Shown: positions 25,999 to 34,177, numbered from the stretch's first letter. The stretch: DNA of 64,000 bases from Hydrogenophilales bacterium (GCA_023258975.1 JAHFRD010000004.1:186001-250000); one strand, 5' to 3'. Notes: generated by a model from the sequence alone, not told the origin. Numbers and translations are program-made.

Positions 25999-26534
25999 GC
26001 CAGAAACTGAAGGTCGCCACCACCTCCCTGGCCGGCTGCTTCGGCTGCCACATGTCCCTCCTGGACATCGACGAACGCCTGTTCACCCTGCTCGAACTCG
26101 TCGAATTCGACCGCTCGCCGCTGACCGACATCAAGCACTGCGGCCCCTGCGATGTCGGCCTCGTGGAAGGCGGCCTGTGCAACGCGGAAAACGTCCACGT
26201 GCTGCGTGAGTTCAGGAAGAACTGCAAGATTCTGGTCGCCGTGGGCGCCTGCGCGGTCACCGGCGGCCTGCCCGCGCAACGCAACCACCTGAGCCTGGCC
26301 GACTGCCTGCAAGAGGTCTACGTCACCGAAATCAGCCTGGAGCACGGCGGTATTCCCAACGACCCGGAACTGCCCCTGCCCCTGGATAAGGTGCACCCAC
26401 TGCACGAAGTGGTGAAAGTGGATTATTTCCTGCCCGGCTGCCCGCCCTCGGCCGACACCCTCTGGAAATTCCTCACCGACCTCCTGGCCGGACGCACCCC
26501 CACTCTGGGGCCGGAACTGATCCGCTACGACTGA
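25995..26534 (+). CDS. hoxY: NAD-reducing hydrogenase small subunit HoxY
   Basis: A 179-residue small subunit carrying the proximal [4Fe-4S] cluster. Expected Cys positions are visible (AGCFGCHMSLLD, VGACAVTGG, PGCPPSAD), so it looks complete. It overlaps hoxU as ATGA. In known soluble hydrogenases hoxH, the Ni-Fe catalytic subunit, follows directly; here the next sequence is degenerate hsdM and IS material, so the operon lacks its catalytic partner at this place. Confidence 0.95.
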   Translation: MSQKLKVATTSLAGCFGCHMSLLDIDERLFTLLELVEFDRSPLTDIKHCGPCDVGLVEGGLCNAENVHVLREFRKNCKILVAVGACAVTGGLPAQRNHLSLADCLQEVYVTEISLEHGGIPNDPELPLPLDKVHPLHEVVKVDYFLPGCPPSADTLWKFLTDLLAGRTPTLGPELIRYD

Positions 26535-26582
26535 ACGGCCGCAACTTCCGCCCGAACTCGTTGCGGTAGAGCAACCCGGCCA

Positions 26583-27092
26583 GGAACGGCGACTACGCCT
26601 TCCCGCCGCACATCCTCACCAGCCTGAAAACCACCGGCAAGGGTGCGGTCTCCACCCTCACGGCGTGCTGTTCCGGGGCGGCGCGGAGGCCGTCATCCGC
26701 AAGGCCATCGTCCGGCACGGCCTTCATCAAGGGCATCATCGGCCTGCCCGCCAACCTGTTCTACGTCGCCGGCATTCCCGCCTGCATCCTGGTGCTGGAC
26801 ATGGAGGGCGCGGCCGGGCGCAAGGGCGTGTTCATGGGCGGGGAGGCCAGCAAGGGCTACATCAAGGACGGCAACAAGAACCGCCTGCGGGCGCAGGACA
26901 TTCACAAGATCGTCGATACCTTCAATCGCCAGGTGGAAATCGCTCAACACGTCCGGCTGGTGCTGTTGGCCGAGATCGAGGCCAACGACTTCAACCTCAA
27001 CCTGCCGCGCCACATCGACTCAAGCTCTGCCGAGGATTTGCAGGACATCGACGCGCACCTGAAAGGCGGCATCCCCAACCGCGACATCGACA
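26583..27092 (+). pseudogene. Degenerate hsdM (type I restriction-modification methylase) fragment
   Basis: Pieces of a type I N6-adenine methylase in several frames: GDYAF, HILTSLKTTGKGAV (from 26585), then GVLFRGGAEAVIRKAIVRHG (about 26663-26722), then FIKGIIGLPANLFYVAGIP, ASKGYIKDGNKNRLRAQDIH and LAEIEANDFNLNLPRHIDS up to GGIPNRDID near 27092. The order matches the C-terminal half of HsdM, but there are at least two frame changes and the catalytic NPPF region is missing. The frame then passes directly into transposase sequence. Confidence 0.85.
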
Positions 27093-27470
27093 AGGAGTTT
27101 ACCGACCGCCTGTTCGGCCCCAAGGGTCGCCAACAGGTAGGGGGGGTATGAGTTCGACCAATTGTGCGAAGCGTTCGCCATCGGGCACCGCCTGACCAAG
27201 CCCGGAACACCGCAAACCAACGGCATGGTGGAACGCTTCAACGGCCGTATCGGTGACACACTGAAAACCCATCACTTCGTCTCAGACCAGAATATGGAGG
27301 AAACCTTGCTTCGCTACGCCATCCTGTACAACCATCAGCTATCCCCGTCGGCTTTGGGTAGCAAAGCCCCGATCCAGGCCATGAAGGATGGTTCATATCC
27401 AACCCCGAATTGTTCTATCGGAAACCATATGATCGTCCGGGATGTGACAAATAGCCGCTTAGGTCATTGA
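27093..27470 (+). pseudogene. IS481-type transposase C-terminal fragment
   Basis: KEFTDRLFGPKGRQQVGG (from 27093) followed, after a frame change in a G7 run (27140-27146), by EFDQLCEAF, HRLTKPGTPQTNGMVERFNG and YNHQLSPSALGSKAPIQAMK. This is the end of the DDE integrase core and C-terminus of an IS481-like transposase. The first two catalytic acids are missing; the Glu in MVERFNGR remains. No convincing terminal inverted repeats were found. The element is inactive. Confidence 0.85.
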
Positions 27471-27780
27471 ATGTATAGTGAAATGGCGATGTCTACGTAA
27501 TAACGGAGTTTCCTTATGAAAACCTGCGCTTTCAGTCTCTCGGCCGCAGATCCGGGCACCTCCATTCCGATCCTGGATTTTCATGAACTTGCGCGACGCA
27601 TACCGGAATATGGCACCCACGGTAGGAGCGCCGCTCGCGGCGCGATGCGCCGGCGGGCGCAAAGGTGGGGTGTGTGGCCCTGGTGAGGGTGCCTCCCTTC
27701 GCCCCCGCCAAGGCGGTCGCGCCGTTTGCATCGCCTCCGCTGGGCGGCCATGTTGTGTTTCACGTCAAGTTCGCTATCGG
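27471..27780. other. Intergenic scar between the IS fragment and the cytochrome b gene
   Basis: About 310 bases. It holds a possible small ORF (27516-27686) and a 16-base palindrome GCGCCGCTCGCGGCGC inside the sequence GTAGGAGCG...CGCGATG (27622-27646), similar to a dispersed repeat I know from other proteobacteria. Nothing else is recognisable. Confidence 0.5.
27516..27686 (+). CDS. Possible 56-residue small ORF
   Basis: Begins ATGAAAACCTGCGC with GGAG eight bases upstream. The first 33 residues look protein-like (MKTCAFSLSAADP, then IPILDFHELARRIPEYG), but the rest runs through a GC-rich palindromic repeat and ends in an Arg/Trp-rich tail. Probably the 5' end of a lost gene continued into repeat sequence. 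No family recognised. Confidence 0.2.
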   Translation: MKTCAFSLSAADPGTSIPILDFHELARRIPEYGTHGRSAARGAMRRRAQRWGVWPW

Positions 27781-28404
27781 ATGGCGCCGATGAGATTGGA
27801 GCGGGAAAAGGTCTATGACCCGATTCTCAGAGGGGTTCATGTCTGGAACGCGCTGGTCATCGTTCTGTTGCTCCTCGGGGGGCGTGCCGGGGGGTGGCTG
27901 GGCTATACGCCGGAGGCGGCCGCCCTTCGGTATTTTCATGTGTTGGTCGGCTATGGCCTGGTGCTGGGGCTGGTGGCTCGCATTACCTGGGGTCTGGTCG
28001 GCCCCGCACCTGCCCGTTTCTCCGGTTTGTGGCAACCGCGCGCGTGGTGGCGGATGGCGCGGACTCGCGAGTTTTTCCCCACTCCCGCCGATTGGGGCCA
28101 CCAGGCGGCATCGGCGGCCGTATATCTGCTGCTTTACCTGCTGTTGCTGGGCATGGTGGTGACCGGGTTGGCATTGGCCGCCATCAATCAGGGCAGTGGT
28201 CCGCTCTATCTCTGGCTGGGCCATGACGTCACCCTCAAGCACTTGTTTCGCGAGCCGCATGAGGCGATGGAATACGCCGTGCTGGCCTTGGTGGTTGTGC
28301 ACATCGCCACGTTGATCCTGCATGAAGTTCGTCATGGGGTGCCATTGGCGCAGGCGATGGTGAGCGGGTTTCAGTACCGCAAGGTGGAGGAGGAAGAAGA
28401 ATGA
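27781..28404 (+). CDS. Cytochrome b561-type membrane protein (hydrogenase/DHC-associated)
   Basis: A 207-residue diheme b-type cytochrome with four membrane helices. Histidines suited to haem ligation lie in GVHVWNALV, YFHVLVGYG, EYAVLALVVVHIATLILHE and the GHDVTLKHL region. The family covers HupC-like hydrogenase cytochromes and cytochrome b561 partners of diheme cytochrome c. The next gene encodes such a cytochrome, so they probably form a membrane electron-transfer pair. ATG 27781 or 27790; an acidic tail (KVEEEEE) closes the protein. Confidence 0.85.
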   Translation: MAPMRLEREKVYDPILRGVHVWNALVIVLLLLGGRAGGWLGYTPEAAALRYFHVLVGYGLVLGLVARITWGLVGPAPARFSGLWQPRAWWRMARTREFFPTPADWGHQAASAAVYLLLYLLLLGMVVTGLALAAINQGSGPLYLWLGHDVTLKHLFREPHEAMEYAVLALVVVHIATLILHEVRHGVPLAQAMVSGFQYRKVEEEEE

Positions 28405-28425
28405 GCCTGAGCGCGGTGCGGTGAC

Positions 28426-28947
28426 ATGCAAAACGGGATCACCTGGAAAGGCCTGGCTATTTTTTGTGCCTCGGTGGGGTTGGCCGGTTTGTGGATATCC
28501 AACACACCCAGGGACGACGATGCCTTGTTTCCCCTGCCACGCGGCAGGACCTTGGTGAATGAATGCGGTGGTTGCCATGTCGTTTACGCTCCCGGCCTGC
28601 TGCCCGCGCGTTCCTGGCGCAAGATGCTGGCGGAGCTCGATAACCATTTCGGTGAGGATGCCAGCGTGCAGGAACCGGCGCGCCTGGCGTTGCTAAAGGA
28701 TCTGGAGGATATGGCCGCCGACGGCGCGTTCGCCGATATGCGCATGCGCCGTCTCGCCGCTTCCGTGCCGGTCAATACCGCTCCGCAACACATCACGGAA
28801 ACCGCTTTCTTCAAATTCATGCACGATGAAGTACCCATGAGTTTCTGGCGGCGTAAAGCCATCGGCGCCCCGGCCAATTGTGTTGCCTGCCATCCTCGCG
28901 CCAACGAGGGGCGTTACGGGGAACGTGAAGTGCGGATTCCACAGTAG
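28426..28947 (+). CDS. Membrane-anchored diheme cytochrome c (DHC family)
   Basis: A 173-residue protein with an N-terminal membrane anchor or signal (WKGLAIFCASVGLAGLWIS) and two c-type haem motifs, CGGCH (residues 47-51) and CVACH near the C-terminus. The spacing and helical middle resemble the DHC family that pairs with cytochrome b561. It starts 21 bases after the b-type cytochrome. The donor or acceptor is unknown. Confidence 0.85.
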   Translation: MQNGITWKGLAIFCASVGLAGLWISNTPRDDDALFPLPRGRTLVNECGGCHVVYAPGLLPARSWRKMLAELDNHFGEDASVQEPARLALLKDLEDMAADGAFADMRMRRLAASVPVNTAPQHITETAFFKFMHDEVPMSFWRRKAIGAPANCVACHPRANEGRYGEREVRIPQ

Positions 28948-29094
28948 GCTCATAGGCGACGAATTCCACTGAACACCGGTTGCCAGCCCGTTTAGCCTGA
29001 TCGTCCATCAAAGGCGAGGCCGGACGCCCGCGCTACAGTGCCATTGGCACAGCATTACGGTAATTCAGCACCACCCCGCCGTACTGCGAAAGGC

Positions 29095-29127
29095 GAAAAA
29101 ATGCCGGCTCAGGAGCCGGCATTTTGT
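29095..29127. terminator. Bidirectional terminator downstream of the PEP-CTERM gene
   Basis: ATGCCGGCTC (29101-29110) and GAGCCGGCAT (29113-29122) pair perfectly around a tight loop, flanked by A5 on one side and T4 on the other. It lies about 20 bases past the stop of the minus-strand gene. Confidence 0.85.
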
Positions 29128-29146
29128 TGGGGCGTGTCCGCTGCGC

Positions 29147-29983
29147 TTACGCCGAGGGTTTGTTCCGGCGTAACGCGATCAGGCCCAACATGCCTAACGG
29201 CAGCAGAACGAGCGTGCCCGGTTCAGGGACTTGATGGGTTGCCGTGGCATCCACCCAGATACTGTCGTTGGCGCAGTTTTCAGTCCAATGCACGCGGAAA
29301 TTGGCGCCGTTGGCCCAGTCCGCGCCGAACGAGGACAGGGGAACGGCCACTTCATAGAAGTAATGCAGATCGCCGGGCCAGACGCCGTAGTTGTTCTGGC
29401 CGACCGTGGTGTAAGCCACCGCGCCGGTTCCGCGATCCGTGCCGCTCAGGATGGAAGTCGGGTGGGCGGGATCCGCCAGGGCTCGATTGGCGGCCGTGTT
29501 GGGATCGTAATAGCCGGTCCAGGCGCCATTGCTCTTCCAGACGCCCAATGCCCAGTTGACGTTGGAATAGACGTGGCCCGCCGTGGTCGTGGCGCTGCCG
29601 AGCAATTCGATGCCGTAGTCAAAACTACCATTAATGCCAAAATCAATGGCGACATCCCCGGCACCATAACTATTTCCGGTCGGATTGTTGGGGGTCAGCG
29701 GGTTATGGCCGGTGGCGATGGCGATATAGAGGGTGCTGGCATTCCAGGCCACATACATCGCTTCCGCGTCATAAGCCTGGCCGCCGTAGCCGGGACTGAG
29801 GTAGCTGTCGTGCTGATCTTCGGTTTTGTAGGCAAACGCGCTGCTGTCGGGGGTCCAGCCCGTGGCATTGCCGTTGCGCTGCACACCCCAGTCGCTCAGA
29901 TTGCCGTCAATCACAAATGCCTGGGCGCTGCCAGCGCTGAGCAAGGTGGCGAGGGCCAGGGCACGGAATAGGGTGTTGCTCAT
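29147..29983 (-). CDS. PEP-CTERM sorting-domain exported protein
   Basis: A 278-residue exported protein: signal peptide (about residues 1-22, ending SAGSAQA), a beta-rich body beginning FVIDGNLSDWGV, which resembles DOMON/CBM9-like 'SDW' domains, and a C-terminal sorting signal of VPEPGT, a hydrophobic helix and LRRNK. PEP-CTERM proteins are processed by exosortase and associated with exopolysaccharide. ATG 29983 follows GGAGAG. A sigma-54-type promoter lies just upstream. The ligand is unknown. Confidence 0.9.
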   Translation of the reverse strand: MSNTLFRALALATLLSAGSAQAFVIDGNLSDWGVQRNGNATGWTPDSSAFAYKTEDQHDSYLSPGYGGQAYDAEAMYVAWNASTLYIAIATGHNPLTPNNPTGNSYGAGDVAIDFGINGSFDYGIELLGSATTTAGHVYSNVNWALGVWKSNGAWTGYYDPNTAANRALADPAHPTSILSGTDRGTGAVAYTTVGQNNYGVWPGDLHYFYEVAVPLSSFGADWANGANFRVHWTENCANDSIWVDATATHQVPEPGTLVLLPLGMLGLIALRRNKPSA

Positions 29984-30014
29984 GCTGCTCTCCAGTGGGG
30001 TGTCTGGGTAGCAT

Positions 30015-30032
30015 TAAGCACTTACCGTGCCA
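30015..30032 (-). promoter_or_regulatory. Sigma-54 (RpoN) -24/-12 promoter of the PEP-CTERM gene
   Basis: On the minus strand TGGCACGGTAAGTGCTTA matches the consensus TGGCACG-N4-TTGC with GG and GC at the right 10-base spacing. The gene start is about 32 bases downstream, and a GGAG SD follows the expected start point. An AT-rich stretch lies upstream. Confidence 0.7.
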
Positions 30033-30381
30033 TATGTATACTTATAATATAATCAGTGAGATACGGTGTTTGTAAGGATTATTTCGGTGGCGGTTGATGG
30101 GATAAACGGCATAACTGTCGAAAACAAGTCTATTTGATAAAAGCGATTGATTGGCCTTGGCTAGTCGATTGGCTGCTCGCCATCCTTTGGAAGGCCTCCA
30201 TGAATATCGACCGTGTGAGCCGGTGTAAGCGCTTTGATTTATTTCTGTGTGCCCGCCGGCGCGTTCGGTTGCCGGATTTTTTCATGGATCGGATTGAGCT
30301 TGTCGAAAGCTCGTCCACCCATCGACCACGCGATCTGGCTGAATTTCATCATGCCAATCGAGTCGGCATGATCGACGGGCG
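30033..30381. other. Intergenic region between two divergently placed minus-strand transcription units
   Basis: About 350 bases. It begins AT-rich next to the sigma-54 site; further on, GAGCTT-GTCG-AAAGCTC (about 30296-30312) forms a short palindrome like a common dispersed repeat. A 62-codon minus-strand frame at 30130-30318 looks spurious. No gene is supported. Confidence 0.5.
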
Positions 30382-30412
30382 AAAAAAAACCGGCCCGAAG
30401 GCCGGTTTTTTT
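30382..30412. terminator. Rho-independent terminator after the small lipoprotein gene
   Basis: ACCGGCC-CGAA-GGCCGGT with eight A residues on one side and seven T residues on the other: a strong bidirectional hairpin 16 bases after the lipoprotein stop (minus strand). Confidence 0.92.
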
Positions 30413-30427
30413 GCTTTTCGCGCCGAA

Positions 30428-30646
30428 TTACTTGGCGGGAGCAGCGGGAGCAGCGGGAGCAGCAGCATCGGCGGGCGCGGCAGCGGCGGGAGCGGCGGCG
30501 TCAGCGGGAGCGGCGGGCATGGGAGCGGCAACTTCAGGAACCGGGGCGGGAGCGGGAGCGGCGGCTTCCGGAGCGGGAGCTTCTTTCTTGCCACAGGCGG
30601 TCAGGGAAAAGGCGAGCAGGGCGGCGAGCAGGACGGAATATTTCAT
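30428..30646 (-). CDS. Small Ala/Pro-rich lipoprotein
   Basis: A 72-residue precursor with signal peptide and lipobox (LLAFSLTAC, Cys18), then GKKEAPAPE and a repetitive Ala/Pro/Asp tail with near-repeats of PADAAAPAA. It has its own strong terminator. No domain is recognisable; it may be a flexible envelope tether or spacer. Confidence 0.75.
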   Translation of the reverse strand: MKYSVLLAALLAFSLTACGKKEAPAPEAAAPAPAPVPEVAAPMPAAPADAAAPAAAAPADAAAPAAPAAPAK

Positions 30647-30819
30647 TTGGATTTCCTAATAAACAAAGTTGATCAACGGTGTATTCAATCAGCCGGGTGG
30701 TTTTCGCCACCGACCGATCGCGCGAATTCTAGCAAAAAAAAACGATGCCGCCAGAGGAGCAAAGGGATAAGGGCCGGAATGTTCATGAATATTTTTTATG
30801 CGCTCGACGCTCGCCTCGT

Positions 30820-31956
30820 TTACTGGGCCGTGCCCGGCAGCAGGTAACCCGAGATGTACCACTCATGCAATATCGGCAACAGGGATTCCGTGGGCGTCGT
30901 GGGTGGCAGGCGGCGCCGGTCGGCCAGGCTTCGCAGGATGGCGAGGATTTCCGGCGGCGCCTCCACTCGTTCGCCGTTCATATAGAAGAGGGAGCCACGA
31001 AACAGGAGTTGGCTGCGCGGGTCGAGACGCACTCCCTGCTTGGCCGCCAGTTTGCTGAAAGACGCGGGTTTAAGAGGAGGGTGTGGTGGATCGAAGAAGA
31101 TGTGTGACTTGGGTTCGGAGAGGTAGCGGCCCAGGAAGTCTTCCACCGCGTTCTTGTCCCAGCGAACCGCTTTCAACATGGCCGCCACCTGGTTCAGCAT
31201 CGTGTCCGGGATCTCGGCGGGGTGGCGCGGGCGCTTCAGGTCGGGATCGCTGTATAGCCCCGTCGGGCTCAGATGGTCATGCAGGTAGTTGAGGAAGTTG
31301 CCGACCATATCCGCTGCGGTCGGTACCCGGAAACCCACCGACCAGGTCATGCAGGCGGTGAGCGCCACGCCGTTATGGGCATATTGCGGGGGCAGGTAGA
31401 GCATGTCGCCGGGATCCAGTTCCCAGGATTGATCCGGCTGGAAGCGTTTGAGGATGCGCAGCGGCGCGTCATCCATCACTTCGAGATCGTCCTGGGCGCT
31501 GATCTCCCAGCGCCGACGCCCCTGGCCCTGAATCAGGAACACGTCGTAGGAGTCGAAATGCGGGCCGACCCCACCCCCGGGCGGGGCGAAGCTGACCATC
31601 AGGTCATCCAGTCGCGCGAGTGGAATGAAATCGAAGGCATGCAGCAGGGCGTCTCCATCCGGGAGAAAGTGATTCACCCCGGAAACCAGCAGACTCCAGT
31701 TTTTTTTCGGCAAACCGGCGAGGTCGTCCGCCTCGAACGGGCCGTGGTCGAGCAGGCACTGGCCGCGCATGAATCGCACCAGGCGGCTTTCCGCGTCGTC
31801 ACGCATGGCCAATTCGGACAGGCGGCCGCGATCCAGCCAGTCGCCGAAGCCCGGCAACGCCTGGCGCACCAGCAGCGGTTTTTTCTGCCAGTATTCGGCC
31901 AGGAAGACTTCCGGGGTGATGCCACCCAGCAAGCACCGCAAAGAAAAATCCGCCAT
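30820..31956 (-). CDS. roxA: 50S ribosomal protein uL16 arginine 3-hydroxylase (RoxA/YcfD-like)
   Basis: A 378-residue 2-oxoglutarate/Fe(II) oxygenase of the JmjC-cupin family. The metal triad appears as HFD in GPHFDSYDVFLIQG and a later His in YLPPQYAHNGVA; a winged-helix C-terminal region follows. Known members hydroxylate an Arg of ribosomal protein uL16. ATG 31956 (MADFSLRCLLGG) matches the family N-terminus; ATG 32004 would add 16 residues. Neither has a clear SD. Confidence 0.85.
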   Translation of the reverse strand: MADFSLRCLLGGITPEVFLAEYWQKKPLLVRQALPGFGDWLDRGRLSELAMRDDAESRLVRFMRGQCLLDHGPFEADDLAGLPKKNWSLLVSGVNHFLPDGDALLHAFDFIPLARLDDLMVSFAPPGGGVGPHFDSYDVFLIQGQGRRRWEISAQDDLEVMDDAPLRILKRFQPDQSWELDPGDMLYLPPQYAHNGVALTACMTWSVGFRVPTAADMVGNFLNYLHDHLSPTGLYSDPDLKRPRHPAEIPDTMLNQVAAMLKAVRWDKNAVEDFLGRYLSEPKSHIFFDPPHPPLKPASFSKLAAKQGVRLDPRSQLLFRGSLFYMNGERVEAPPEILAILRSLADRRRLPPTTPTESLLPILHEWYISGYLLPGTAQ

Positions 31957-32003
31957 TGAGAAAGTGGCAACCGGCGCGGAACGGGGGCTGTGAAATTTAC
32001 CCA

Positions 32004-32009
32004 TATAAT
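32004..32009 (+). promoter_or_regulatory. Perfect -10 box (TATAAT) upstream of the peroxiredoxin gene
   Basis: TATAAT lies 31 bases before the peroxiredoxin start, leaving a leader of about 20-25 bases. No good -35 hexamer is visible at 16-18 bases upstream, so it may depend on an activator. Confidence 0.4.
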
Positions 32010-32039
32010 ACTTTCGGCCTATTTCGAGGAGTCCAAGTG

Positions 32040-32513
32040 ATGCTGAACGAAGGTGCGGGTGTTGGCGATAAAGCCCCCGACTTTGAATTGCCCGATGCGG
32101 ATATGACCATCGCCAAGATGGCGGATTACCAGGGCAAGCCGCTCGTGCTGTTCTTTTACGTGCGGGATGATACGCCCGGCTGTACCACCGAAGCGATCGA
32201 GTTCAGCGACCGTGAATCCCGCTTCGCGCGCCTTGGCTGCGCGGTTCTCGGGATTTCGCGCGACGATTGCATTCGCCACGGCGCTTTCCGTGAAAAGCAT
32301 GGCATTACGGTGCCCTTGCTGGCCGACAAGGAGGGCATCGCCTGCAAGGCATATGGCGTCCTGGTTACGCGCGAGGTGGACGGGGTGCAGCGTGAAGGTG
32401 TGAACCGTTCCACTTTCATCATCGACGCGGCGGGGGTGATCCGCCATGCTCTCCACGGCGTTGTCCCCAAGGGGCACGCGGAGGAAATTCTCAATCTCGT
32501 CAAGGAGTTATGA
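32040..32513 (+). CDS. bcp: Thioredoxin-dependent peroxiredoxin (Bcp/PrxQ type)
   Basis: A 157-residue peroxiredoxin that reduces peroxides. The N-terminus GDKAPDFELPDAD and the peroxidatic Cys in DDTPGCTTEA are clear; where many PrxQ proteins have a second Cys five residues on, this one has Ala-Ile. Further Cys residues (ARLGCAVLG, DDCIRHG, IACKAYG) could act in resolution. ATG 32040 follows GAGGAG; an in-frame GTG lies immediately before. It is followed by the SlyD-like gene after one base. Confidence 0.9.
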   Translation: MLNEGAGVGDKAPDFELPDADMTIAKMADYQGKPLVLFFYVRDDTPGCTTEAIEFSDRESRFARLGCAVLGISRDDCIRHGAFREKHGITVPLLADKEGIACKAYGVLVTREVDGVQREGVNRSTFIIDAAGVIRHALHGVVPKGHAEEILNLVKEL

Positions 32514-32514
32514 A

Positions 32515-33000
32515 GTGAAAATCGGCAAGGATACGGCGGTCACCCTGACCTACCAGCTCACCACGCTTTCCGGAGAACTGCTGGAAGAGGCGACTCTGGA
32601 GTCGCCCGCCACCTATCTGCATGGCGGCTATGACGGCATCTTCCCCAAGGTGGAGGCGTCGCTGGAAGGCAAGGCCACGGGCGACGAGCTCGATGTGGTG
32701 CTGGAGCCGGACGACGCCTTCGGCGAGTACGACGCCGAACTGGTGCGTGTGGAACCGGTGCATCTGTTCCCCAAGGACATTGAAATCGGCATGCAGTTGG
32801 AAGGGGCCAGCGAGGGCGGCGAGCATGTCATGCTCTACACCGTGACCGATGTGGCCGAAGGCCAGGTGGTGGTGGACGGCAATCATCCCTTGTCCGGGCA
32901 GAGCCTCAGGCTGCAATGCCAGGTGAGGGAAGTTCGCGCCGCCCTGCCCGAGGAAGTGGAACACGGCCATGTGCATGGCGCGCACGGGCACCACCACTGA
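32515..33000 (+). CDS. slyD: FKBP-type peptidyl-prolyl isomerase, SlyD-like
   Basis: A 161-residue isomerase/chaperone. It has an FKBP half (KIGKDTAVTLTYQL), the insert-in-flap region (FPKVEASLEGKATGDELDV, EPDDAFGEYD) and a His-rich tail (HGHVHGAHGHHH) typical of SlyD metal-binding ends. GTG 32515 is used, with AAGGAG seven bases upstream inside the preceding gene. Confidence 0.92.
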   Translation: MKIGKDTAVTLTYQLTTLSGELLEEATLESPATYLHGGYDGIFPKVEASLEGKATGDELDVVLEPDDAFGEYDAELVRVEPVHLFPKDIEIGMQLEGASEGGEHVMLYTVTDVAEGQVVVDGNHPLSGQSLRLQCQVREVRAALPEEVEHGHVHGAHGHHH

Positions 33001-33061
33001 TCGACAGTCAACCGGGCGGCTCCAGTAAAATGGGCGCCCTTTTTTTCAGGCTCAACACTCC

Positions 33062-34027
33062 ATGAAAGTCACTTTTCTCGACTTCGAGCAGCCAGTGGCC
33101 GAACTCGAAGCCAAGATCGAGGAGCTCTCCGAGGTACAGGGCGATTCGTCGCTGGACCTCTCCGAGGAGATCGGCCGCCTGCGCAAGAAAAGCTCGGCGC
33201 TGACCAAACAGATCTACGGCAAGCTCAACGCCTGGCAGGTCTCGCAGGTCGCGCGCCATCCGCAGCGCCCCTACACCCTGGACTACATCCAGGCCCTGTT
33301 CACCGAGTTCGAGGAACTGCATGGCGACCGCGCCTATGCCGACGACCCCGCCATAGTCGGTGGCGTCGCCCGCTTCGAAGGCGAACCGGTGATGGTGATC
33401 GGGCATCAGAAAGGCCGCGATGTGAAAGAACGGCAATACCGCAATTTCGGCATGCCGCGCCCGGAGGGCTACCGCAAGGCATTGCGTTTGATGCGCCTGG
33501 CCGAGAAGTTCCATCTGCCGGTGCTCACCTTCATCGACACACCCGGCGCCTATCCCGGCATCGGCGCCGAGGAGCGCGGCCAGTCCGAGGCCATCGCCCG
33601 CAATCTATATGTGATGTCCGAACTCAAGACGCCGGTGATCTGTACCGTGATCGGCGAAGGCGGCTCCGGTGGCGCGCTGGCGATTGGAATCGGCGACGCG
33701 GTGATGATGATGCAATACGCCACCTACTCCGTGATTTCCCCGGAAGGCTGCGCCTCCATTCTCTGGAAGAGCGCCGACAAGGCCGCCCTGGCGGCGGAAT
33801 CCCTCGGTATCACGGCGCCGCGCCTGAAGAGCCTGGGCCTGATCGACCGCATCATCAACGAACCCCTCGGGGGCGCTCACCGCGACCCCGAGGCGGCGAT
33901 CGAATCCATGCGCGCCAGCCTTTCCGAAGTCCTGCGTGAAGTTGGCGAGCGCCCACGCAACGCGCTGCTCAACGACCGCTACGCCCGCCTCATGGGCTAC
34001 GGCAAGTTCAAGGAAGCGCGGGCCTAG
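33062..34027 (+). CDS. accA: Acetyl-CoA carboxylase carboxyltransferase subunit alpha
   Basis: A 321-residue subunit of acetyl-CoA carboxylase, first step of fatty-acid synthesis. It begins with the helical N-terminus ([18 protein letters not shown]) and keeps [34 protein letters not shown] and [15 protein letters not shown] of the crotonase-like active site. Its promoter may be TAAAAT at 33026-33031. It is followed by a structured repeat and then tilS. Confidence 0.97.
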   Translation: MKVTFLDFEQPVAELEAKIEELSEVQGDSSLDLSEEIGRLRKKSSALTKQIYGKLNAWQVSQVARHPQRPYTLDYIQALFTEFEELHGDRAYADDPAIVGGVARFEGEPVMVIGHQKGRDVKERQYRNFGMPRPEGYRKALRLMRLAEKFHLPVLTFIDTPGAYPGIGAEERGQSEAIARNLYVMSELKTPVICTVIGEGGSGGALAIGIGDAVMMMQYATYSVISPEGCASILWKSADKAALAAESLGITAPRLKSLGLIDRIINEPLGGAHRDPEAAIESMRASLSEVLREVGERPRNALLNDRYARLMGYGKFKEARA

Positions 34028-34034
34028 GATGAAA

Positions 34035-34110
34035 CAGCCCCCTTACTCGCTACGCTCGTTTCCCCCCGAGGGGGAGGTCAGTTCCTTCGGAACGGCCGTG
34101 CGGAACTGAC
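34035..34110. repeat. Structured dispersed repeat (element B), intergenic copy
   Basis: Read on the minus strand: a GTCAGTTCC...GGAACTGAC hairpin around a GGCCG core, then CCCCCTCGGGGGG and an AGCGTAGCGAG arm ending GGGGGC. The same architecture occurs at 35712-35793 and 55855-55937 inside genes, and half of it at 38693-38736. Confidence 0.75.
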
Positions 34111-34177
34111 ATGATGGCGCCGGCATCCGGTGGCCTGTCGGGCTGACGGCTGGCGCGCCACGGGGGGACGCCGGGAA

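Noticed and set aside
26535-26582. Search for the start of hoxH directly after hoxY
   Set aside because: No frame here shows the HoxH N-terminus or its RxCGxC motif; the region leads into hsdM sequence.
30130-30318. 62-codon minus-strand frame in the 30.0-30.4 kb gap
   Set aside because: Basic, Ser/Arg-rich, no SD, and overlaps a common palindromic repeat; not supported as a gene.
33034-33048. GGGCGCCC followed by T7 before accA, terminator-like
   Set aside because: The palindrome has no loop, so it cannot form a normal hairpin.
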